The position numbers were made by a program, and so were the translations under genes. This document shows positions 19,416 to 30,756 of a stretch of 64,000 nucleotides of DNA, in pieces. The notes below the pieces were generated by a model. That model worked only from the letters and a program-made list of their open reading frames with translations. It was not told where the DNA came from and did no database searches. Source of the stretch: Hyphomicrobiales bacterium (GTDB taxonomy: Bacteria > Pseudomonadota > Alphaproteobacteria > Rhizobiales > Rhizobiaceae); NCBI GenBank assembly GCA_900470965.1, contig UCCS01000005.1, forward strand, positions 3,177 through 67,176. Direction: 5' to 3'. Numbering within the stretch: position 1 is the stretch's first letter; each line of letters begins with the position of its first letter.

Positions 19416-20300
19416 TTACTGCTGCGGCGCGGGGGCCGGTGCCGGAGCAGCGCCCGGCTCAGGCTGCTTGTTCGCGTCTTCGTAACCCTTGCGGAGCGTT
19501 TCGTCCATGATCTCGACCTTGGAGGAAGCCTTGGCCTGGTTGAGGAGCGCAAGATACTTGTCGCGCATGACGAGCTGACGAACCTGGTCCTGCACCTGCT
19601 CGAATGCCGGCGGCGGAGCGTCGCGCTTATCCTCGACCTTGATGACGTGATAGCCGAAGTCGGTCTTCACAGGGGTCTTGGAATAGGTGCCCTTCTCAAG
19701 CGCGAAAGCGGCATCCTCGAATTCCTTGACCATGCGGCCACGGCTGAAATAGCCGAGGTCGCCGCCGTCATCCTTGTTCGGATCGGTGGACTTTTCCTTG
19801 GCGAGCTCGGCAAAGTCCTTGCCGGCGTCGAGCTGCTTGATAACGTCCTTGGCTTCGTCTTCGGTCTTGACGAGGATATGGCGGGCGTGAACTTCTTCCT
19901 GCTTCGGCAGGGCGGCGACTTCCTTGTCGTAGCGTGCCTTCACGTCGGCATCGGTTACGGTGTCAACGACATGCTTCTTGAAATAGGCGTTGTGAAGTTC
20001 ACGGTCGGTCAGATACTGCATGCGCTTCTTGAAGTCGTCCGTCTGGTCGAGCTTCTCGGCGGTGGCATCGGCAGCAAGCAGCTTCACATCGATGGCGGCA
20101 GAGAGGGCGGCTACCTTCTTCTGGTCGTCAGGGAGCTGCGCAAGCTGCGGGTCGAGATTGGCCACAGCCAGATCGAGTTCCGACTGGTGGATTTCCAGAT
20201 TGCCGACCTTGGCGACGACGGCATCATCGGCATAGGCCGGAGCCTGGAAGGCGACGAAGGCCGTAAACGCCAGCGCAGCAAGTTTGTTGGTGCTCAACAT
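19416..20300 (-). CDS. periplasmic peptidyl-prolyl cis-trans isomerase (parvulin, SurA/PrsA-like)
   Basis: 294 residues from the ATG at 20300, which has AAGGG upstream and gives a signal peptide (MLSTNKLAALAFTAFVAFQA, cleaved after AYA). An N-terminal SurA-like helical part (about 25-130) is followed by a parvulin PPIase domain (HARHILVKTEDEAKDVI through GGDLGYFSRGRM to FGYHVIKVED). The C-terminal tail is Pro/Ala-rich. It folds or chaperones exported proteins. It is divergent from secA, the export motor, across about 250 bases. Confidence 0.92.
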   Translation of the reverse strand: MLSTNKLAALAFTAFVAFQAPAYADDAVVAKVGNLEIHQSELDLAVANLDPQLAQLPDDQKKVAALSAAIDVKLLAADATAEKLDQTDDFKKRMQYLTDRELHNAYFKKHVVDTVTDADVKARYDKEVAALPKQEEVHARHILVKTEDEAKDVIKQLDAGKDFAELAKEKSTDPNKDDGGDLGYFSRGRMVKEFEDAAFALEKGTYSKTPVKTDFGYHVIKVEDKRDAPPPAFEQVQDQVRQLVMRDKYLALLNQAKASSKVEIMDETLRKGYEDANKQPEPGAAPAPAPAPQQ

Positions 20301-20548
20301 CAAATAACCCTTCACAATTATACCCGCCGGCTTCAGCTTTCGTGAATCCAGCCCGAAAACAGCCTTCAACACCGGAATGTGGCCTTTCTATATCAGCCAA
20401 ATCCGTTGACATCATTTGCCCCCCCTCTTATCTGTCACGCAACCTCGCGTCCAGAACAGTTTCCGGGCGTTTTCAAGCGTGCGCCTGTTTTTCGGCTGGG
20501 TAGCGAATAAGAAACGTCGGGGAAGAATATTCAGAAAGGGCCAGTCAT

Positions 20549-23266
<2,718 letters not shown>

Positions 23267-23267
23267 G

Positions 23268-23292
23268 AATGGCGCCTTCGGGCGCCATTTTT
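23268..23292 (+). terminator. secA rho-independent terminator
   Basis: A 9 bp stem AATGGCGCC / GGCGCCATT closes on the stable TTCG tetraloop and is followed by TTTC. It starts within two bases of the secA stop. Confidence 0.9.
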
Positions 23293-23424
23293 CTTGGTAT
23301 TTCCGCCCAATTATGGATCACAGTGGCAGGCAATGCCGCCTCGTTGGGCATACCGTTTCTTAACTCTGATCTGGCAAGACTTGCCGGTGCGAATGCACCT
23401 GCCCTTAGAGTTTTGCGTGTTAAA

Positions 23425-24840
23425 ATGGCGGTCATAGAAACAGCGAAAAAAATGCTGCCCGCGGGGCTGCGGCCGATCGCCGGCCGCGTGCTGCGTATGC
23501 TCGCCGCCGTGCTGACCGAACGGGGCGACAAGGCAGCCGCACAGCGCATGGCGCTGATCGCCTTTTCAATCCGTATTCTGAGCGCCGCTCTCGCCTTCCT
23601 GTCGCAGATCGTGCTCGCCCGGCTGATGGGCGAATACGAATACGGCATCTTCGTCTTCGTCTGGGTGCTGGTCGTCCTCTGCGGTGATCTTTCCTGCCTC
23701 GGTTTCCACACTGCGATCGTCCGCTTCCTGCCGCAATATCGCGCCGCCGGCGCCTTCGCGGAAATCCGTGGCCTGACCGGCACCGCGCGCGTTTTCGCGC
23801 TGCTCTCGGGTACGACCGTTCTCGTCGCCGGCATGTTCGGCCTGCATTTCCTCGGCGACAGGATCGAGAGCTATTATCTGGTGCCGATCTTCCTCGGCCT
23901 GATGGCCATGCCGATGATCGCGCTCGGCGATATCCTTGAAGGCACGTCACGGGCCAATCATTGGCCTGTCATGGCGCTCAGCCCGGTCTATATTGTCAGG
24001 CCGATCCTCATCATCCTTTTCATGCTGACTGCGATCTTCTTCGGCGCACCGCACACGGCGGTCACCGCCATGCAGGCGGCACTCGCGGCAACCTTCGTCA
24101 CCGCACTCGGCCAATATGCCGCCACCCTCTATCGGATGCGCAAGCATTACGATGCCGGCCCCCGCAAGGTGGATTTCGTGGAATGGCTGGGTGTCGCCTT
24201 CCCGATCTTCCTGATCGAGGGCGTGAGCTTCCTGCTGACCAATTCCGATGTCGTGATCGTCGGCATCTTCCTGGAGCCGCATGACGTCGCGATCTATTTT
24301 GCAGCGGCCAAGACCATGGCTCTGGTGCATTTCATCAATTTCTCGGTGAAAGCTGCCTCCGGCCCGCGCTTCTCCTCGATTATCGCCGAAGGCAACCGGG
24401 CCGATCTCGCGGTTGCGGCTATCGATGCTGCCCGCTGGACCTTCTGGCCTGCCCTCGCCGTCGGTCTCGCGGTCCTGGCGGCCGGGCATCTGCTGCTGTC
24501 GCTTTTCGGCGGCGCATTCACGGCCGGTTATATGCTGATGGCGATCCTGCTGGCCGGTATCCTCACCAAGGCTCTGGTCGGTCCCGCCGAGACGCTGCTG
24601 ATGATGGCAGGCAAGCAGAACCTCTGCGTCGCCCTTTATGCTGGAGCCCTCGCCGCCAATGTCGGCCTCAATATCCTGCTGATCCCGCACTACGGCATCG
24701 TCGGCACGGCGATCGCCACGGCCTCCGCAATGGCCGTGGAAGCGATCCTGCTGCATGTCTTCGTGCGCCGCGCACTCGGCTTTACGCTTTTCGCCTTCGC
24801 AACCCCTTCCGCAGCAACGCCAGAAATGAGAGCCCGATAG
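23425..24840 (+). CDS. polysaccharide flippase, Wzx/MATE-like
   Basis: 471 residues from the ATG at 23425; the open frame before it overlaps the secA terminator and is not coding. It is strongly hydrophobic with about 12-14 membrane segments, beginning FSIRILSAALAFLSQIVLAR, and carries the pattern of the MVF/Wzx superfamily. Likely flips a lipid-linked oligosaccharide across the inner membrane. Its TAG stop is directly abutted by the ATG of the next gene, so the two are coupled. Confidence 0.9.
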   Translation: MAVIETAKKMLPAGLRPIAGRVLRMLAAVLTERGDKAAAQRMALIAFSIRILSAALAFLSQIVLARLMGEYEYGIFVFVWVLVVLCGDLSCLGFHTAIVRFLPQYRAAGAFAEIRGLTGTARVFALLSGTTVLVAGMFGLHFLGDRIESYYLVPIFLGLMAMPMIALGDILEGTSRANHWPVMALSPVYIVRPILIILFMLTAIFFGAPHTAVTAMQAALAATFVTALGQYAATLYRMRKHYDAGPRKVDFVEWLGVAFPIFLIEGVSFLLTNSDVVIVGIFLEPHDVAIYFAAAKTMALVHFINFSVKAASGPRFSSIIAEGNRADLAVAAIDAARWTFWPALAVGLAVLAAGHLLLSLFGGAFTAGYMLMAILLAGILTKALVGPAETLLMMAGKQNLCVALYAGALAANVGLNILLIPHYGIVGTAIATASAMAVEAILLHVFVRRALGFTLFAFATPSAATPEMRAR

Positions 24841-26118
24841 ATGGTGCGTGTACCACCCATCACCGAGAGCACCGACAGCAACGCGAACCGCATGGTTCAC
24901 GATCTTGCCGCTCTCAAGTTCGAAGCCCCGCAGGCTGAAGCACGGATCGAAATCGGCCGGCTGGGGCGCGAGCTCTGCCTTTACCCCGGTAAGCTGGGTT
25001 ACGATCTGCAGGAAGAACTGGACTTCCTCTCCAACCGTGCGATGGAGCCGAACGTCTTCTTCAGCGGCCGTTTCCTGGCGCCTGCCATGCCGCGGCTGGA
25101 AGACCGGCAGGTCAATTTCGCGATCATCCGCGACGAGAACGAACATCGCAGCCGCATGCGCCTGCTCATGCCCTTCTCTGTCGACAAACCCGGTTTCGCC
25201 GTCGGCCCGTCGATCATCCGCGGCTGGGCAAACAGCTTCGGTCCGCTCGGTACCCCCTTGGTCGACGCCGAGGATGCGGCGGAGACGCTGGACAACCTCT
25301 TCGAAGGCCTGATCACGCCGGACCTCGGCCTGCCGGGCACACTGGTGCTGCCGGACGTCCGGCTGAACGGCATCTTCGTGCGCATGGCAAAGGCCGTTGC
25401 GCTCAGCCGCAATCTGCCGCTGACCGTCGCCAATCCCTATGAGCGGCCGATGCTGCAGAGTGATGACGATGCCATGGTCTATCTCGGCCGCACCGTATCT
25501 TCCTCTCACCAGCGCGAGATGCGCCGCCAGTGGCGGCTGCTCGATGAGCTTGGCACGGTCGTTCACACCGTTGCCCGCCAGCCGCGGGAGATTCACATGC
25601 GCTTCGAGGAATTCCTGGCGCTGGAGGCCGGCGGCTGGAAAGGCAAGCGCCGCAGCGCGCTGGTGACCGACCGCTATCACACCGCCTTCGCCCGCGAGGC
25701 CGTCTCCAATCTGGCGGAGGTCGATGCCGTGCGCATCCACACGATCGACATTAACGGCAAGGCGATCGCCGCCGTGGTCGTGCTTATGATGGGCGGCGAG
25801 GCCTATACTTGGAAGACCGCCTATGACGAAAACTACTCCCGCTATTCGCCGGGCAAGCTGTTGATGAGCGAACTGACCGAATGGCATCTCGACGATGCCA
25901 ATGTCGTGCGCTCGGATTCCTGCGCCGTCTCCGATCATCCGATCATGAGCCGCTTCTGGCAGGAACGCGAGGAGATGGGCACGTTGGTGATCGGCCTCAC
26001 CCAGAACGGCGACCGCGACATGCGACAGGTCGCGGCCCAGCTTCACATGTACCGCAGTACCCGCAACATGGCGAAGATGCTCCGCGAGAAGATCATGTCG
26101 CTTGCCGGCCGGGGTTAA
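24841..26118 (+). CDS. GNAT family acyltransferase, CelD/BioF2-like
   Basis: 425 residues. The C-terminal half (about 210-380) is an Acetyltransf_6-type domain: HQREMRRQWRLLDELG, then FEEFLALEAGGWKGKRRSAL, and IAAVVVLMMGGEAYTWKTAYD. This family is associated with polysaccharide decoration (CelD) or peptidyl transfer (FemAB). The abutting flippase gene makes envelope polysaccharide acylation the best guess. The stop overlaps, tail to tail, the stop of the acyl-CoA synthetase gene (TTAA at 26115-26118). Confidence 0.9.
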   Translation: MVRVPPITESTDSNANRMVHDLAALKFEAPQAEARIEIGRLGRELCLYPGKLGYDLQEELDFLSNRAMEPNVFFSGRFLAPAMPRLEDRQVNFAIIRDENEHRSRMRLLMPFSVDKPGFAVGPSIIRGWANSFGPLGTPLVDAEDAAETLDNLFEGLITPDLGLPGTLVLPDVRLNGIFVRMAKAVALSRNLPLTVANPYERPMLQSDDDAMVYLGRTVSSSHQREMRRQWRLLDELGTVVHTVARQPREIHMRFEEFLALEAGGWKGKRRSALVTDRYHTAFAREAVSNLAEVDAVRIHTIDINGKAIAAVVVLMMGGEAYTWKTAYDENYSRYSPGKLLMSELTEWHLDDANVVRSDSCAVSDHPIMSRFWQEREEMGTLVIGLTQNGDRDMRQVAAQLHMYRSTRNMAKMLREKIMSLAGRG

Positions 26119-27758
26119 TTTTCAGCTTCCGCCGCAGCCTTTTCCCGTAACAGCCGGCGGATGACCTTGCCTGTGGTTGTCAGCGGCAGCGCATCGACGA
26201 ATTCGACCTCGCGCGGATATTCGTGCATCGAAAGCCGGGTTTTCACCCAGTCCCGGATTTCCGCTGCCAGCTCCGCACTCGGGCTGTAGCCTGGCGCAAG
26301 CACGATATAGGCCTTGACGATCTCCGTACGCAGCGCATCTGGCTTGCCGACGGCAGCGGCAAGCTGCACGGCCGGATGGCCGACGAGACAGTCCTCGATC
26401 TCCGCCGGCCCTATGCGGTACCCGGACGAGGTGATGACGTCGTCGTCACGGCCGGCAAAGGTGACGTAGCCCTCCGCATCCTGCCGGCCGATATCGCCGG
26501 TCAGCATCCATCCCTTGGCGTACTTCCTGCTGGTCGCATCGGGGTCGTTCCAGTAGCCGAGGAACATCACCGGATCGGGACTGGCAATGGCGATCTGCCC
26601 CTGCTCGCCGACCAGCACTTCGTCGCCCTCGTCGCTGACAACAGCAACCCTGTGGCCGGGCGAAGCGCGCCCGATCGCACCAGCCTTCGTCACCCCGAAG
26701 GCAGCGCTCGAAGACAGCACGAAATTGCACTCCGTCTGCCCGTAAAATTCATTGACGGTAATGCCGAGCGTACGGCGCACCCACTCATAGGTTTCGCGCC
26801 CCAGGGATTCACCTGCCGAACCGATGGTGCGCAGCACGAGATCGTATTTCGAACGCGGCTCCTCGACGGATTTCAGGAGCCGGAGTGCCGTCGGCGGAAT
26901 GAAGGCATTACGCACCTTCATTTCGGCCATGATGCGATAGGCCATGTCCGCATCGAATTTCTGTGCCGGCGAGGAAACAACAGGCACGCCGAGCAGCAGG
27001 CTCGGCAGCAGCGCATTGAGCAGCCCGCCGGCCCATGCCCAGTCAGACGGCGTCCAGACCTTGTCTCCGGCCCGCGGGAAACCCTCATGGGCAAACTGCA
27101 TGCCGGGAATATGGCCGGCGAGAACACGGTGGCCATGCAGCGCGCCCTTCGGCGGCCCCGTGGTGCCCGACGTGAAGATCATCAGCGCTGGCTCGTCGGG
27201 GCCGGACTGCACAATTTCGAATGTGGAAGAATGGGCGGAAACCAGATCGGCAAAGCCGAGCGTGCTTGCGGAGGCCCCATCGACGCTGATGACATGTTTG
27301 ACGTCAGGCAGTCGGTCGCGGATCTGGTTGATGCGTCCAAGCCCGAAACCATTGGTGACGACGGCTGTCGCACCTGCGGCCTTCAGCCGGTACTCCAGCG
27401 CCTCGACACCGAAAAGCAACGCGAGCGGCAGCGCGATTGCGCCCATCTTGTAGATAGCCACATGCGAAATGACCGTCTCGAAGGATTGCGGCAGGAGCAG
27501 CGCTACACGCTCTCCCCGGCCGATACCAAGTGCTGAAAGCGCATTGGCGAAGGATGAGGAGCGGGCGGCAAGCTCGCCATAGGTCAATGACAGATGGTGA
27601 CTGTCGGGACTGAAATGTTCGAGGCAGACGCGATCAGGATCACGCGCGGCCCAATCGTCGCACACGGCGCGGCCGATATTGAAATCCTCTGATATCTGCC
27701 AGGAGAAATCGCGGTAGAGCGTGTCATATCGATCGCCGGGCGGCAGTTTCATGGGCAT
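26115..27758 (-). CDS. acyl-CoA synthetase (AMP-forming, acetyl/medium-chain type)
   Basis: 547 residues from the ATG at 27758. An ATG at 27752 is equally possible, and the frame is open to 27851. The adenylate-forming motifs are intact: A3 MIFTSGTTGPPKGALHG, A5 NEFYGQTECN, A7 GWMLTGDIGRQD, A8 GRDDDVITSSGYRIGPAEIE and A10 TTTGKVIRR with the catalytic lysine. It activates a carboxylic acid to its CoA thioester. Substrate not readable. It is alone on its strand. Confidence 0.92.
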   Translation of the reverse strand: MPMKLPPGDRYDTLYRDFSWQISEDFNIGRAVCDDWAARDPDRVCLEHFSPDSHHLSLTYGELAARSSSFANALSALGIGRGERVALLLPQSFETVISHVAIYKMGAIALPLALLFGVEALEYRLKAAGATAVVTNGFGLGRINQIRDRLPDVKHVISVDGASASTLGFADLVSAHSSTFEIVQSGPDEPALMIFTSGTTGPPKGALHGHRVLAGHIPGMQFAHEGFPRAGDKVWTPSDWAWAGGLLNALLPSLLLGVPVVSSPAQKFDADMAYRIMAEMKVRNAFIPPTALRLLKSVEEPRSKYDLVLRTIGSAGESLGRETYEWVRRTLGITVNEFYGQTECNFVLSSSAAFGVTKAGAIGRASPGHRVAVVSDEGDEVLVGEQGQIAIASPDPVMFLGYWNDPDATSRKYAKGWMLTGDIGRQDAEGYVTFAGRDDDVITSSGYRIGPAEIEDCLVGHPAVQLAAAVGKPDALRTEIVKAYIVLAPGYSPSAELAAEIRDWVKTRLSMHEYPREVEFVDALPLTTTGKVIRRLLREKAAAEAEN

Positions 27759-27975
27759 GATCCGGTAAAATGCTGCACCAGCTAACACCTCATCATGCGG
27801 ATGCGCAAGCGGTGTAATCCGCAAGGATAAGACGACATTCCGCCCGCTCATCAGGTATTATTGCGCTAACTGCACAACACATTCTCCGTCAGGCGCGCTG
27901 AGACTTCGGCGATTTCTGCGCTACATCATGTGCATGCGCCTGGGGAGTCGCTGAAATTCATCGCGGAGCACTTTC

Positions 27976-28956
27976 ATGGAATATGTAAAACTCGGGAAGA
28001 CCGGTCTCGAAGTCTCGAAGATCTGCCTCGGCTGCATGACCTATGGCGATCCCAACCGCGGAAACCACGCCTGGAGCCTGCCGGAAGAGGAAAGCCGCGC
28101 GCTCCTCAAACAGGCGATCGATCTCGGCATCAATTTCCTCGACACGGCCAACACCTATTCCAATGGTTCCTCCGAGGAGATCGTCGGCCGCGCCATCAAG
28201 GATTTCGCCAAGCGCGAGGATATCGTACTCGCGACCAAGGTCTTCAACCGCATGCGGCCCGGGCCGAATGGCGCCGGCCTGTCGCGCAAGGCGATCTTCG
28301 ACGAAATAGACAACAGCCTGCGCCGCCTCGGCACTGACTACGTCGACCTCTACCAGATCCACCGCTGGGACTATACGACACCGATCGAGGAAACGCTGGA
28401 AGCCCTTCATGACATCGTGAAATCAGGCAAGGCGCGTTATATCGGCGCTTCTTCCATGTATTCCTGGCAGTTCGCCAAGGCGCTCTACACCTCGCGCCTC
28501 AATGGCTGGACGGAATTCGTCAGCATGCAGGACCACGTAAACCTGCTCTACCGCGAGGAAGAACGTGAAATGCTGCCTTTCTGCGAGGACCAGAAGATCG
28601 CCGTCATTCCCTGGAGCCCGCTTGCCCGCGGTCGCCTGACCCGTGACTGGGATGAGAAGACCAACCGCAGCGAAACCGATGAATTCGGCAAGACGCTCTA
28701 TAAGCAGGCCGAAGAGGCCGATCGCAAGATCGTCGAAAAGGTTGCCGAAATCGCCAGGGCCCATGGCGTTTCCCGCGCGCAGGTCGCCACCGCGTGGATC
28801 CTACAGAAGAGCGCAGTCACCGCCCCGATCATCGGCGCTTCCAAGGCGCAACACCTGACGGACGCCGTCGGCGCGCTGACTGTGAAACTCAGCGCCGATG
28901 ATATCGCCGCACTCGAAGCACCCTACATCCCGCATAACGTCGCCGGCTTCAAATAA
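27976..28956 (+). CDS. aldo/keto reductase
   Basis: 326 residues. NAD(P)H-dependent carbonyl reductase with a TIM-barrel fold. The catalytic tetrad is visible at D56, Y61 (LDTANTYSNGSSEE), K88 (ATKVFN) and H129 (LYQIHRWD). PWSPLARGRLTRD and GASKAQHLTDAV fit the AKR11/YajO-like branch. The start ATG follows a weak ribosome site. Substrate unknown. Confidence 0.93.
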   Translation: MEYVKLGKTGLEVSKICLGCMTYGDPNRGNHAWSLPEEESRALLKQAIDLGINFLDTANTYSNGSSEEIVGRAIKDFAKREDIVLATKVFNRMRPGPNGAGLSRKAIFDEIDNSLRRLGTDYVDLYQIHRWDYTTPIEETLEALHDIVKSGKARYIGASSMYSWQFAKALYTSRLNGWTEFVSMQDHVNLLYREEEREMLPFCEDQKIAVIPWSPLARGRLTRDWDEKTNRSETDEFGKTLYKQAEEADRKIVEKVAEIARAHGVSRAQVATAWILQKSAVTAPIIGASKAQHLTDAVGALTVKLSADDIAALEAPYIPHNVAGFK

Positions 28957-29203
28957 GCCGCCGCGTGACAGCCTCTCTCCGCCGATGTGGAGGAGGCTCA
29001 TTCCTTTCCCGATATCCGGACTTCCAGGCGATTGCCCGCTGTGTGAGTTCGGCCGCGACCTATTGAAGCAGATCATGCCGCTCTGGCGTTGGGTGGCCGA
29101 AAACGTCGCCTCGTTCGAGGCAACGCATGTGCGATCCAAGAAACCATCACGAGCCGGTCACAGTTGAGCCTTAGCGGTTTGCGGCAAACAGAGGACCGTC
29201 CGC

Positions 29204-29998
29204 ATGACTATCGTTCCTTTCGAAGCCCCCCGCTTTCGTACCACTGCCGTCTACTACAACCGCTTCCGTGTCCCCTATCCGGACAGGCTGATCGAACGCG
29301 TCGCCGAACGCACCGGCCTGAAACCCGGCGATCGTGTGCTCGATCTCGGCTGCGGACCAGGACCGCTCGGCGTCGCCTTCGCACGCCTCGCTGGCGCTGA
29401 TGTGATCGGGGTCGATCCCGAGCCGGAAATGCTGGATGCCGCGCGCGAAAATGCGGCCGAAGCCGCCGTGAACATGAGGCTCATCCAGGGCTCCTCTTAC
29501 GATCTCAACCCGGATCTGGCTCCGCTGAAACTTGCTGTCCTGGGCCGCTCCTTCCATTGGATGGACCGCCCGGCGACGCTGGTAGCGCTCGACGAGCTCA
29601 TCGCGCCGGGCGGAGCTGTCGTTCTCTTCTCCGACAGGCATATCGCAGCGACACCGGATTGGCGTGATGTGCTGCATCAGCTGTCGGAGACCTATTCGCC
29701 GGAAAAAAGCGCCGAGCGTAAACTACGCCGCGCGCCGGAATTCGGACCGCATGAGGCGGTTCTGCTGCGCTCCCCCTTCCGCAGCCTTGAACGTATCGGC
29801 ATCGTCAACGAACGGGTAATCGGGACGGAGGATATCATCGGCCGCGCCTTTTCCATGTCCGTCACCTCTCCACAGGCGCTAGGCGACAAGACAGAGGAAT
29901 TCGAGGCAGCCTTCCGCAGCGAGCTCGCCGCTTTGGCGCCGGACGGCACCTTCACCGAAATCGTCGAGGGCCATGCGATGATCGCCTTCCGAAACTAA
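29204..29998 (+). CDS. class I SAM-dependent methyltransferase
   Basis: 264 residues. The SAM-binding motif I is VLDLGCGPGPLGVAFARLAG near residue 45, with the acidic motif II VIGVDPEPEMLDAA. It belongs to the UbiE/Methyltransf_11 superfamily; substrate unknown. It is followed at once by a rhizobial palindromic repeat. About 250 bases of apparently empty sequence separate it from the aldo/keto reductase. Confidence 0.9.
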   Translation: MTIVPFEAPRFRTTAVYYNRFRVPYPDRLIERVAERTGLKPGDRVLDLGCGPGPLGVAFARLAGADVIGVDPEPEMLDAARENAAEAAVNMRLIQGSSYDLNPDLAPLKLAVLGRSFHWMDRPATLVALDELIAPGGAVVLFSDRHIAATPDWRDVLHQLSETYSPEKSAERKLRRAPEFGPHEAVLLRSPFRSLERIGIVNERVIGTEDIIGRAFSMSVTSPQALGDKTEEFEAAFRSELAALAPDGTFTEIVEGHAMIAFRN

Positions 29999-30042
29999 GC
30001 AATTCCAGTAAAAGCGCGGAGCGGTTTTGCGTCCGGAATTGC
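29999..30042. repeat. intergenic palindrome, GCAATTCC type (copy 1)
   Basis: Reads GCAATTCCAGTAAAAGCG, GGAGCGGTTTTGCGTCCGGAATTGC, an imperfect palindrome. A shorter, decayed copy sharing GCGGTTTGCGTCGGAATTGC is at 61747-61774. Confidence 0.7.
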
Positions 30043-30057
30043 GTGAATGCTTTGGGA

Positions 30058-30630
30058 TTACTGCGCCGGGTCGAGCTTGCGGCGCATGGTGACCAGAAAC
30101 TGCTCGGCGAGCGCCCGATCCTCGACCGCGCGGGCAAGAATGACGGCCCCCATCATCGATGAAAGCGTCGATGTCGCATTGGCGCGGCGCTCTTCCTCGG
30201 TCGCACCCGGCACCACCTCCTTCAGCACATCGACCAGCGCGGACAACCCCTCACTGAAGGTCGCACGAACCGCACCTTCGCTGCGGCTGACTTCCTGGAT
30301 CAACGAGGCGAACACGCAGCTTCCGCCGGGATCATCAACCGTGCGCCAATGGATGTAGTGATCGAGCAGCGCCTGAAGCGGCCTGTCTGGTTCAGCGGCG
30401 ATCAGCTCACGCCAACGTTCTTCCACACGCTCGATCAGCTTGCGGCTGACCTCCAGAGCAAGGTCGTCCTTCGATTCGAAATGGCCGTAAAAACCGCCAT
30501 GCGTAAGGCCTGCAGCCTTCATGATGTCGGCGACGCCGACGCCATCGAACCCATTCTCGCGGAAGAGCACGCTGGCCGCCGTCAGGATCTTCTCGCGGTT
30601 TTCTGCAAATTTCTCGCGGCTGACCCGCAT
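30058..30630 (-). CDS. TetR/AcrR family transcriptional repressor
   Basis: 190 residues from the ATG at 30630, which has GGAG 7 bases upstream; the frame is open to 30660. The N-terminal helix-turn-helix is clear (REKILTAASVLFRENGFDG, VADIMKAAGLTHGGFYGHF). The C-terminal ligand domain belongs to the branch with GGSCVFASLIQEVSR, where a cysteine sits in the sensing region. It is divergent from an MFS gene, with two identical-type palindromes in the shared promoter, so it probably represses itself and the transporter. Confidence 0.93.
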   Translation of the reverse strand: MRVSREKFAENREKILTAASVLFRENGFDGVGVADIMKAAGLTHGGFYGHFESKDDLALEVSRKLIERVEERWRELIAAEPDRPLQALLDHYIHWRTVDDPGGSCVFASLIQEVSRSEGAVRATFSEGLSALVDVLKEVVPGATEEERRANATSTLSSMMGAVILARAVEDRALAEQFLVTMRRKLDPAQ

Positions 30631-30665
30631 TTTTCGTCTCCGGAAATGGTCGCTTGACAATTTAT

Positions 30666-30679
30666 ATGATGTCCATCAT
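30666..30679. promoter_or_regulatory. operator-like palindrome 1 for the TetR regulator
   Basis: ATGATGTCCATCAT, a 14-base palindrome of ATGATG/CATCAT half-sites. On the minus strand it overlaps a plausible promoter of the regulator (TTGTTG, 17 bases, TCATAT). Just beside it on the plus strand is TTGACA (30654-30659). Confidence 0.65.
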
Positions 30680-30694
30680 CAATACGCAACAAAT

Positions 30695-30708
30695 ATGATG
30701 GCCGTCAT
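30695..30708. promoter_or_regulatory. operator-like palindrome 2 for the TetR regulator
   Basis: ATGATGGCCGTCAT, the same ATGAYG-N2-CRTCAT pattern as the first site, with centres 29 bases (about three helical turns) apart. It lies between the regulator start and the MFS start. Confidence 0.65.
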
Positions 30709-30756
30709 GTAAAGCAGCCTTCTATATGGTCCTCACGTCACAAACGGAATTTGCCC

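Noticed and set aside
23947..26046. 699-residue minus-strand ORF
   Set aside because: Antisense of the flippase and acyltransferase genes; His/Arg/Gly-rich shadow composition.
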